From positions 1-20,017 of the forward strand of contig JBDRGC010000002.1 in assembly GCA_043818215.1 (NCBI GenBank): a DNA stretch of 20,017 bases, written 5' to 3'. Below the pieces are notes generated by a model. The model was not told the DNA's origin. It saw only the letters and a list, made by a program, of their open reading frames with translations, and did not search any database. The position numbers and the translations under genes were made by a program. Shown piece by piece: positions 1-6,096 of the stretch; position 1 is the stretch's first letter, and each line of letters opens with the position of its first letter. Source of the DNA: JBDRGC01 sp043818215. Its GTDB lineage: Bacteria > Chloroflexota > Anaerolineae > Anaerolineales > UBA11858.

Positions 1-261
1 CCTGATTTTACCGCAATTATTACAGAATTGATTGACACCTATACCACCATTATTGTGCCGCACAACGAATTGCGTAAGCTGCCGGGCGGGTTGGCTCAGA
101 ACGCGGCGAAAACCATAACCAAACTTGGTAATTCGCGTCGCGTACTCTCCGAGCGAAGTGAGATCAGGTTAATTGGGGGTTGGTCAGCTACATTTGCATT
201 TCACCACTATTTCATAGCGTTTCACGTTTGCCTAACCCTCAGCCAAAAACGATATTACTAA
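1..261 (+). CDS. Possible 3' end of an unrecognised gene cut by the window edge
   Basis: An open frame runs from base 1 to a TAA at 259-261. The first 45 or so residues (PDFTAIITELIDTYTTII, then VPHNELRKLPGGLAQNAAKT) have the composition of a real protein C-terminus. The rest, after about base 140, is Arg/Ser/aromatic-rich and looks like read-through of non-coding DNA. An ATG at 28 is in frame but has no ribosome-binding site, so if real the gene starts left of the window. I do not recognise the family. It meets the hicB-like gene tail to tail, overlapping its last 30 bases, which argues that the true end, if any, was lost or altered by a rearrangement. Could equally be a decayed fragment. 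Confidence 0.25.
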   Translation, partial: PDFTAIITELIDTYTTIIVPHNELRKLPGGLAQNAAKTITKLGNSRRVLSERSEIRLIGGWSATFAFHHYFIAFHVCLTLSQKRYY

Positions 262-567
262 AGAATTCATACTTATCCCCTCCTGTTTAGCCCGCATAGC
301 TAAACGAGCATGGATGCTTATGGGTACACGTTGAATAAATTTGCCGCTATATCCTCTCCCCCTCCCAGGTTCAGGAACGGGAAACCCCATACTTTCCAAT
401 GCGGCGATAGTTTCACCCAACGCGTCCATACCATTTTGGATAGCTTCTTCTGGCGTTTCACCATCCGATATACATTCCGAGAAATCTGGAAAGGCTATCA
501 GGTAACCGCCTCCATCCTCTTCACTTAATGAACGTATTTCAAATGGATATTGATGTATATCTCTCAT
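232..567 (-). CDS. hicB: HicB-family antitoxin-like protein, no HicA partner visible
   Basis: A 111-residue protein with the two-part HicB layout. Residues about 6-65 form the degenerate RNase H-like HicB fold (YPFEIRSLSEEDGGGYLIAF, then PDFSECISDGETPEEAIQNG), and residues about 77-111 form a ribbon-helix-helix DNA-binding segment (FIQRVPISIHARLAMRAKQE, then GISMNSLVISFLAEG). In HicAB modules HicB neutralises the HicA mRNA interferase and represses its own promoter. No hicA-sized frame lies on the minus strand on either side: upstream is the small palindromic element 603-714, downstream is the window's left end with plus-strand signal. It is therefore an orphan within this window, perhaps now only a regulator, or a remnant. 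The ATG at 567 has no clear Shine-Dalgarno sequence. Family assignment is firm; activity is not. Confidence 0.85.
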   Translation of the reverse strand: MRDIHQYPFEIRSLSEEDGGGYLIAFPDFSECISDGETPEEAIQNGMDALGETIAALESMGFPVPEPGRGRGYSGKFIQRVPISIHARLAMRAKQEGISMNSLVISFLAEG

Positions 568-602
568 AACTCACTCTGTCACAAATTCAACAAACTTCTT
601 GA

Positions 603-714
603 GTATTCTCTCTATATTGCAGGGTATCACGAACCCGGTTCCTTGTCAGACCGAGAAAATCGGGCGCATTACCCATTAGGAACCGGGTTCGTCCCTGATT
701 TCTGAAGAGGATAC
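603..714. repeat. Small palindromic element, family end GTATYCTCTC
   Basis: The left end at 603-624 matches the left ends of the elements at 818 and 2779 (GTATYCTCTCYATATTG then YAGGG). The right end at 706-714 is AGAGGATAC. Inside is a perfect 14-bp inverted repeat, CGAACCCGGTTCCT at 630-643 against AGGAACCGGGTTCG at 678-691. No protein is encoded. Confidence 0.6.
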
Positions 715-732
715 CCAATTCGCTCTTTTCCA

Positions 733-783
733 AATTCGTTGTAGTCTTGCTGGCTGAGGCTGTCTGAAACACTACAGCGAATT
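733..783. repeat. Stem-loop of the ACTACAACGAATT family, copy 1
   Basis: Arms AATTCGTTGTAGT (733-745) and ACTACAGCGAATT (771-783) pair with one mismatch. The downstream flank (AGGAATGGAACGAATTTG) matches the flank of the second copy at 3547-3617, so this is a dispersed repeat rather than a one-off hairpin. Confidence 0.5.
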
Positions 784-817
784 AGGAATGGAACGAATTT
801 GGCCACGAGCCAATTCT

Positions 818-988
818 GTATCCTCTCCATATTGCAGGGTAAAAACCGTTGTAGGCGGGGTTTCCACACTTGCCCTGCACCGTCCCTGCGGTGTCCAGGG
901 AGCGGGCGGTGCCAGGGTACCCCGTGACCCAGTGCGGGCGAGATTTAGAAATCTCGGCTACATGCGCCCTTACTTTTGGAGAGGATAC
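818..988. mobile_element. 171-bp MITE-like element with 12-bp terminal inverted repeats
   Basis: The left end GTATCCTCTCCA (818-829) is the exact reverse complement of the right end TGGAGAGGATAC (977-988). The interior (841 to about 926) is about 90% identical by eye to 3047-3132 in the larger element, including the shared core GGCGGGGTTTCCACACTTGC. There is no room for a transposase, so if mobile it would depend on an enzyme elsewhere. I found no convincing target-site duplication. It might alternatively be a structural repeat spread by other means. Confidence 0.55.
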
Positions 989-1255
989 TACATATAATAT
1001 CTCGCTGCAAGCAAATTTTCGCTTACATTCACAATTCGTCGCGAAACTCATTCTATTTTGGTCGCAATATTTTGCAATCGGTTCATTTGTCAATAACAGA
1101 ATGTTCAGGTTTTTATACGATTACTGAAATTTTAAGCCGTTCAACATTTGCGCAACCGGATGGCGGTTTCAGCCCGTTACATCTTCCTGCAGCCCAACCA
1201 GCGACTAACCCCTCACAGAGATGCTACGTGAAATTCGCGGCAAACTGACCAGGTA

Positions 1256-2728
1256 TTAATTCCCATCACGCAGCACCTCGTACACCATCAATGGCTGCGT
1301 GCGGCCTCGAATCTTTTGCATCCCCATGTCTTTCAGATGCAATTTCCCGGCGACCCCTACAGCAGTCTCAACCCCTATCAATAGACGATTAGGTCTGGCA
1401 AAATTCTGCAATCGATAGGCTACATTGACAGTATCACCCAATGCGGTAAGTTCAACTCGTTGTTGTGTGCCCACGTAACCAATCATTACAGACCCCGAAT
1501 TGATTGCCACACCAACCTGAATATCCACCCCTTCACCATAATCCGTGGATTCTACGTGTTCAATGATCTCTAGCCCGGCGCGCACAGCATGTTCTTCAGG
1601 ATCATCCTTACGTCCGAGCATGCCGAAGACAGCCATTATCCCATCTCCCAGATACTTCACAACGCCGCCGTACTTAAAAATAATCTCAGTCAGGTCACGA
1701 TAATGGCGATCGAGAACCTCGCCAAAACGTTGAGCACCCACCCGCTCTGCTAACGCAATCGAGTCAGCAATATCAGTAAAAAGAATTGTGACTTCCGCCT
1801 CCGTTAACCCTGGGAGACTCCCAACTCTGAGATAGTCTTTTAGCATATACTCAGCCTCTTGCGGAGACAAGAAACGTTGCAACAACTCTCGACCTCTGTG
1901 TTCCTTGCGCAACTGTTCTAATAAATGCGTACGCTGAATGGTCAATGCCGCCTGATGGCTGATTGCCACTGCTAATTGCATATCGTTTTGACTGAACGGA
2001 CGCCGTCCAATCTTAGTTTTATACATATAGATTAAAGCAATAACATCCTCGCCCGACATCACAGGGACGCACAGTGCCGATTGGATGCCTAGCAAAAATC
2101 CACTATCACTGGACTTACCCAGGGGGTTCTCAGACATAATTGGGATAACAATGGCAGAACGCCGTTCGATAGCCAATTCTGCAATCGAGGCAGGAAATCC
2201 TAAATCTGCCATATCGTCGAAATCTTCAGCGAGGAGCACTTTACACCGGTCGGACCCCATGGCGCGCTGCATCAAACTGGCAACCTCGCTCAAGGCGGTG
2301 TCAATATCCATAACTGTGTTCAATTGGTGGGCCACCGCGTACATCAGCACAGCATGATGATCTACAGACTCCAACACCAGTTCACGGGTATAGCGATACG
2401 TACCGGAATATCCCTGGGATTCTTCGCCAGTAACGTGCCGGGCAATATCAATGGTCGAACCCCCAATGCGGATCACATCGCCATCTAACAAACGCCTGGC
2501 ATCATGGATACGCTCCCGGTTTACAAAGGTTCCATTGGTGCTGCTCTCGTCAGACAGCGTGATTGAATCCGCGGTTTCGTCATAATAGATATTGGCATGC
2601 AAACGAGAAGCAGATGAATCGAAAACCACAATATCGCAATCTGACTTACGACCAATGGTACTTTGACCGGCCTTCAAAATATATTCTTCAGGTTCTTTTT
2701 CGGGAACTCGCAGAGTGAGAGACCACAT
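1256..2728 (-). CDS. FHA-GAF-class III adenylate/guanylate cyclase
   Basis: A 490-residue soluble signalling protein that should make a cyclic nucleotide (probably cAMP) from the NTP. Residues about 15-95 are an FHA phosphothreonine-binding domain (GRKSDCDI 26-33, SRLH 41-44, SSTNGTFVN 62-70). Residues about 125-270 are a GAF sensor domain, followed by a short helical linker. Residues about 305-490 are the catalytic domain. Metal-binding aspartates are visible in FTDI (Asp319) and LGDG (Asp362), the base-contacting lysine at VVKYLGD (Lys358), and the transition-state Asn435/Arg439 in GDTVNVAYRL. A Thr two residues before ALGD fits the class IIIb style. All catalytic residues look intact; the nucleotide preference is inferred. 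The start at 2728 is preceded by AGGAG at a long spacing. It stands alone between two repeat-rich stretches. Confidence 0.9.
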   Translation of the reverse strand: MWSLTLRVPEKEPEEYILKAGQSTIGRKSDCDIVVFDSSASRLHANIYYDETADSITLSDESSTNGTFVNRERIHDARRLLDGDVIRIGGSTIDIARHVTGEESQGYSGTYRYTRELVLESVDHHAVLMYAVAHQLNTVMDIDTALSEVASLMQRAMGSDRCKVLLAEDFDDMADLGFPASIAELAIERRSAIVIPIMSENPLGKSSDSGFLLGIQSALCVPVMSGEDVIALIYMYKTKIGRRPFSQNDMQLAVAISHQAALTIQRTHLLEQLRKEHRGRELLQRFLSPQEAEYMLKDYLRVGSLPGLTEAEVTILFTDIADSIALAERVGAQRFGEVLDRHYRDLTEIIFKYGGVVKYLGDGIMAVFGMLGRKDDPEEHAVRAGLEIIEHVESTDYGEGVDIQVGVAINSGSVMIGYVGTQQRVELTALGDTVNVAYRLQNFARPNRLLIGVETAVGVAGKLHLKDMGMQKIRGRTQPLMVYEVLRDGN

Positions 2729-2778
2729 AGCTGTTTATACTACTCCTGGGAGCATCTGGTAATACAAGAAGATGCTAC

Positions 2779-3284
2779 GTATCCTCTCCATATTGTAGGG
2801 AAAAAACGCAGTACCGCATAACTTGCTATTTCTCACGGCCATAACGCTGGTTGAGTAGGCCAACACGCTCTTCGTTGGCCGTACACTTGCGCCGCACGCA
2901 GTGCAGGTGTCGAAACCGTTTTGGCTTGTTTCCGAGCAATTCTTGGTTTCGACACCTGCACTTGCGTTTAGGTGCAAGTGTACGGCAAAGAATGCCTACT
3001 CAACCAGCGAACTGCCCTGCGTAATAGCAAGATATGCTCCATTGCGAAAAAACCATTATAGGCGGGGTTTCCACACTTGCCCTGCACAATCCCTGCGATG
3101 TACAGGGAGCGGGTGGTGCCAGGTTACCCCGTGCGGACGAGCTACCCTGGCACCGCCCGCCACATCGTCCCGACACTTGCGCCGCACGCAGTGCAGGTGT
3201 GTCCTTCGGGAGGGCAGGTGTGGAAACCTGTCCTGAGTGTGTCGAAGGGTCTCGGCGACAGACCCTCACTTTTGGAGAGGATAC
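2779..3284. mobile_element. 506-bp composite element with GTATCCTCTCCA terminal inverted repeats
   Basis: Ends GTATCCTCTCCA (2779-2790) and TGGAGAGGATAC (3273-3284) are perfect inverted repeats, identical to those of 818-988. The left half is a long foldback (2818-3034); the right half (3047-3284) repeats the interior of the smaller element and forms its own hairpins. One arm pair is GTTTCCACACTTGCCCT near 3067 against AGGGCAGGTGTGGAAAC near 3213. A 28-bp palindromic stretch (2883-2910) recurs identically at 3173-3200. It looks as though a foldback was inserted into, or combined with, a copy of the smaller element. No coding capacity was recognised. Confidence 0.55.
2818..3034. repeat. Long imperfect foldback (about 216 nt)
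   Basis: Arms pair along most of their length. CTTGCTATT (2822-2830) pairs with AATAGCAAG (3023-3031); CGCTGGTTGAGTAGGC (2845-2860) pairs perfectly with 2994-3009; GCCGTACACTTGC (about 2878-2890) pairs with GCAAGTGTACGGC (about 2974-2986); GCAGGTGTCGAAACC (about 2903-2917) pairs with GGTTTCGACACCTGC (about 2945-2959). It is DNA-level structure with no gene inside. Confidence 0.65.
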
Positions 3285-3481
3285 GATGGGATTTCTAATC
3301 ATGCAGGTAAGGTTCGTACCTAACGGCTTTGCAGAGACTTCGGATATTGTTCCCCAAAATATTGAAGAGGATACCAATATATTGTATCACTACCCAGCGT
3401 TTTTTCCGCATCCAACAACCGCTTGTTATCGAGGGGCACCAGGGACAGGTGCGCTCTACATTGCCGCTGCAGGTGACTCCA

Positions 3482-3756
3482 GGCGTATACGGAAGTTTGG
3501 GGAGGGCATAGAAGGGTTGCATTCAGGGTCGCTGAACTGCGAAAACACTACAACGAATTAGGAATAAAACGAATTTGCGCCGCAAGACAATTCGTTGATT
3601 TCTAAATTCGGTGTAGTATTAGGTGGCATTGTACTCTCTGCTCCGCAAAGTAGTATCTTATCAAGCGAATGAACGGCTACCACAGGCTCATCCGACTTCA
3701 GAAGGGCCATAGTGTAGCTTCTGCTTATCCCTCCCCCTACTAATAAATGCGCCCGG
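3482..3756. repeat. Inverted-arm unit A enclosing an ACTACAACGAATT stem-loop
   Basis: The left arm GGCGTATACGGAAGTTTGGG (3482-3501) and the right arm (CCCTCCCCCTACTAATAAAT followed by GCGCCCGG, 3729-3756) are imperfect reverse complements. Between them, at 3547-3559 and 3605-3617, lies the ACTACAACGAATT/AATTCGGTGTAGT stem-loop (one mismatch). Unit B at 3806-3958 has the same outer arms with a different inner palindrome. Confidence 0.4.
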
Positions 3757-3805
3757 TGACTCCCCAGCGGTGGCCGCAAATCAAACAAACAAACTGGTCG
3801 TAACG

Positions 3806-3958
3806 GGCGTATACAGAAGTTGGGGGAGCATAGTAAAGCAACCACGGATGTCACGGATTGCATAGATAAAAGGCATTAAAAATCAGTGAAATCGGTGAAA
3901 TCCGTGGTTATGTAGGTCTGGAACGCCGCTCCCCCCCAACTAATAGATGCGCCCGGTC
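3806..3958. repeat. Inverted-arm unit B enclosing an ACCACGGAT palindrome
   Basis: The left arm GGCGTATACAGAAGTTGGGG (3806-3825) is a direct repeat of the left arm of unit A. The right arm (about 3930-3958, CCCCCCAACTAATAGATGCG then CCCGG) is its imperfect inverse. The interior holds AACCACGGAT (3840-3849) and ATCCGTGGTT (3900-3909), a perfect 10-bp inverted repeat with further GGATT-type echoes. Confidence 0.45.
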
Positions 3959-4031
3959 GTAATCGTTCAGGTTGCGGCTGGAAGTTGCTTAAATAGAATG
4001 CGAACACACCTTGTTTTCAAAGCAGACGTAA

Positions 4032-5012
4032 TCAGACAATACTTTGCAGCAGCCAATATATTAGCGCAGATACGATTGCCGTCGTCGGGATCGTCAGTAC
4101 CCAGGTGACCAGCATCTCCTGTCCCACTAGCCAACGCACCTTGTTGACGCGCTCGGCGGCTCCCACGCCCATGATGGCAGAGCTTACTACCTGTGTGGTG
4201 CTCACAGGGCCTCCAACCAGGGCGGCGCCGAGAATCACGGCTGCGGAAGCGGCTTGCGACGCGAATGCGTCCACCGGGCGGATCTTGTAGATACGTCCCC
4301 CTAATGTTTTGATCAAACTCCAACCCCCAAACGCAGTGCCCAACGCTATGGCTCCTGCGCAGATCGCAATCACCCAGATGGGGACATGAAAACTATCTTG
4401 CACTCCGGCGGTGACCAATCCCATGGTGATGATGCCCATGGTTTTCTGAGCGTCATTGCTGCCGTGTGAAAGCGCCAGCCCCAGGGATGTAAATATCTGA
4501 AGGCGTTTGAATAGATTGTTGATTTTGGGAGTTGCCCCGCGACTGAGAAACATTACCAGGTGCATAAAGAGAAATCCCACCAGCAGGCCCAGGGGCGGAG
4601 AAATGAATAGAGCCAGCAGAATTTTGAGTAATCCATCCAGGTGAATGACCCCTACTCCCTCGGCGATGATCGCCGACCCTAACAGGCCTCCCAGCAAGGC
4701 ATGGGAGGAGGAGGATGGAATACCTATAAGCCAGGTGATCAAATTCCATAAGATTGCGGACAGAACCGCCGCTATGACTACCGAGGTGGTGATTGCAGAA
4801 GGGTCGATAAGCCCTTTGCCTACTGTGTTTGCGACGGCTACTCCGAAAAGAAAAGGGGCCACAAAATGGGCCACAGCCGTCATGTAAAGGGCCATGCGCG
4901 GCGGCAAAGCGCGCGATGCGATTACCGTAGCCACGATATTGGACGAATCGTGGAAACCGTTCAAAAAGTCAAAAATCATTGACGCCGCGATCAGCACATA
5001 AAGGTAAATCAT
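4032..5012 (-). CDS. pit: Low-affinity inorganic phosphate transporter, PiT family
   Basis: A 326-residue polytopic membrane protein, the usual size for compact bacterial PiT permeases, which import (metal-)phosphate by cation symport. The duplicated PiT signatures are both present: GFHDSSNIVATVIASRALPP (residues 19-38) and SHGSNDAQKTMGI (182-194). Also visible are GIPSSSSHAL (97-106) and GGPVSTTQVVSSAIMG (267-282). I chose the ATG at 5012 because AAGGAG lies at 5022-5027 (rightwards) with suitable spacing. The frame stays open to an ATG at 5180, but those 56 extra codons translate the palindrome 5092-5161 and are not protein-like. The DUF47/PhoU-like partner often found beside such permeases is not in the window. 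The gene follows the alpha/beta hydrolase by 193 nt including a strong hairpin, so it is probably its own unit. Confidence 0.92.
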   Translation of the reverse strand: MIYLYVLIAASMIFDFLNGFHDSSNIVATVIASRALPPRMALYMTAVAHFVAPFLFGVAVANTVGKGLIDPSAITTSVVIAAVLSAILWNLITWLIGIPSSSSHALLGGLLGSAIIAEGVGVIHLDGLLKILLALFISPPLGLLVGFLFMHLVMFLSRGATPKINNLFKRLQIFTSLGLALSHGSNDAQKTMGIITMGLVTAGVQDSFHVPIWVIAICAGAIALGTAFGGWSLIKTLGGRIYKIRPVDAFASQAASAAVILGAALVGGPVSTTQVVSSAIMGVGAAERVNKVRWLVGQEMLVTWVLTIPTTAIVSALIYWLLQSIV

Positions 5013-5091
5013 GAAGGTCTGTCTCCTTGAGGATGGTAGAGCAGAGTTTTCGCTTAATTTTTCCTGGCTCTCTGAGATATTGTGGGGCGCG

Positions 5092-5161
5092 GTACACGGA
5101 TTACACGGATTATACGGATAAAGCCAATGAAAAATCCGTAAAATCCGTGTAATCCGTGTAC
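5092..5161. repeat. ACACGGATT palindrome, copy 2
   Basis: Arms GTACACGGATTACACGGATT (5092-5111) and its exact reverse complement (5142-5161) give a 20-bp perfect stem, extended inwards by ATACGGAT/ATCCGTA. Related palindromes sit at 3840-3909 and 8690-8786. It lies between the hydrolase and pit genes and could act as a transcript-stabilising or terminating hairpin, though no U-run follows on the minus strand. Confidence 0.65.
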
Positions 5162-5205
5162 AAAAAGAGTTTGACCACACAAAACATCAAAGAGCCATTT
5201 TTCTC

Positions 5206-6057
5206 TCAGAGCGCTCTGCCATCCGGGGGTAGAAGAGTTGGTTTACCGCTTCCCGATTTACTGACCCCGGCGGCAAAGTCGATCACCCGGCGGTTGAAAT
5301 TGGATGCTTGTGTCAGGTGGGGAATATGCCCGCATTGATGAAAGGTGTAGCCTATCGCCTGTGGCAGAGTTTCGACCAGACGGGGGAAGGAGGCGGGGGC
5401 CAGGGTGAGATCTTTCGCCCCCCACATCACAAGAGTTGGAATCTCGATACGAGGCACTAATGTTGTGAGGTCCCTTGTTGTCCGAGTGGTGTAAAGGATG
5501 CGGGGAGTAGCGCGTTTGAAGTCTGCGGACAGCCGGCGGCGTATCGAGGCCGGCACGGAGCGGTTAGTTTTTTCTGTCCAACCCAGAATGATCTCGAATG
5601 TCTGTGCAGGTAGCGCATCCAGTATCTTTACACCAGGGTTGGGGCGGCGCATTGCTAACCGCAGGAGAGGGGAGAGCTGCTTTGGGTTGTAAAATGGGTC
5701 TGCGAGTACGAGTGCATGAACTTTGTCCGGGTGGTGCAAAGTGTATAGCAAACTCAGGTAGGCGCCCATGGAGTGACCAACTAACAGGAGTGGCCCCGAT
5801 AACTCCAGATCATCGAGCCATTTCTCTAATTGCGTGTAATATGTTTCGATATGATACTTGTGGATTTCCTTGGGTTTGGCACTATCACCATGCCCTTGCA
5901 GGTCCAGGGCGTGAGCGCTGAACCCTCCGGCAACCAATGCAGGTATGAGTGAATCCCATTGGTGGAGTGATGCGCCGATCCCATGAATCAAAATTGCAGG
6001 AGGGCCGCTTCCGTGGGAAATAAAGTTGATATGATCTCTGTTCTCGTTAGTGTTCAT
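5206..6057 (-). CDS. Alpha/beta hydrolase (AB hydrolase-1 fold)
   Basis: A 283-residue cytoplasmic serine hydrolase of unknown substrate. Visible are the oxyanion-side HGIGAS (25-30), the LDLQGHGDSAKP strand-turn (51-62), the nucleophile elbow GHSMG (Ser96), the acid Asp216 in MWGAKD, and the catalytic His244 in CGHIPH. Family members include esterases, lactonases and C-C hydrolases, and the sequence does not choose between them. The gene starts 39 nt after the stop of the hydrolase-ligase fusion, on the same strand, so they are probably co-transcribed and may act on related acyl or ester substrates. The last 20 or so residues (Ser/Gly/Pro-rich) extend past the fold. No clear Shine-Dalgarno sequence precedes the ATG at 6057. 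Confidence 0.88.
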   Translation of the reverse strand: MNTNENRDHINFISHGSGPPAILIHGIGASLHQWDSLIPALVAGGFSAHALDLQGHGDSAKPKEIHKYHIETYYTQLEKWLDDLELSGPLLLVGHSMGAYLSLLYTLHHPDKVHALVLADPFYNPKQLSPLLRLAMRRPNPGVKILDALPAQTFEIILGWTEKTNRSVPASIRRRLSADFKRATPRILYTTRTTRDLTTLVPRIEIPTLVMWGAKDLTLAPASFPRLVETLPQAIGYTFHQCGHIPHLTQASNFNRRVIDFAAGVSKSGSGKPTLLPPDGRAL

Positions 6058-6066
6058 AATTTCGTA

Positions 6067-6088
6067 GGTCGAATTTGGAAATTCGACC
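6067..6088. repeat. Perfect short palindrome between the two hydrolase genes
   Basis: GGTCGAATTT (6067-6076) and AAATTCGACC (6079-6088) are exact reverse complements separated by two bases. It fills most of the 39-nt gap between the fusion gene and the next hydrolase. There is no U-run, so it is more likely an intergenic repeat or mRNA-processing hairpin than a terminator. Confidence 0.5.
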
Positions 6089-6096
6089 CTCCACGA

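Larger units (their letters stand above)
568..1255. repeat. Gene-free stretch with palindromic repeat elements
   Basis: No credible gene lies between the hicB-like gene and the cyclase. The stretch holds a small element with ends GTATTCTCT/AGAGGATAC (603-714), a stem-loop built on AATTCGTTGTAGT/ACTACAGCGAATT (733-783) and a 171-bp element with 12-bp terminal inverted repeats (818-988). From 990 to 1255 I see no repeat, RNA or gene with confidence; open frames there are short and lack start signals. Confidence 0.6.
2729..4031. repeat. 1.3-kb gene-free stretch of nested palindromes
   Basis: No credible gene. In order it contains a 506-bp element with the same terminal inverted repeats as 818-988 (2779-3284), a further GAAGAGGATACC half-site (3364-3374), direct repeats of GGCGTATACRGAAGTT (3482 and 3806) paired with inverted partners (3729-3756 and 3930-3958), an ACTACAACGAATT stem-loop (3547-3617) and an ACCACGGAT palindrome (3840-3909). 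Open frames of 100-175 codons here are translations of the repeats and lack start signals. Confidence 0.6.

Noticed and set aside
3034..3561. 175-codon plus-strand open frame
   Set aside because: It translates the inverted repeats and palindromes of the 506-bp element and beyond, with no start signal or protein-like pattern; parts of the same sequence occur in other frames elsewhere.
5013..5180. N-terminal extension of the phosphate transporter
   Set aside because: The 56 extra codons cross the 5092-5161 palindrome and read as repeat, while a good ribosome-binding site precedes the ATG at 5012.
5207..5218. CAGAGCGCTCTG palindrome at the hydrolase stop as a terminator
   Set aside because: A 12-bp palindrome without a loop or a U-run on the minus strand; too weak to call.
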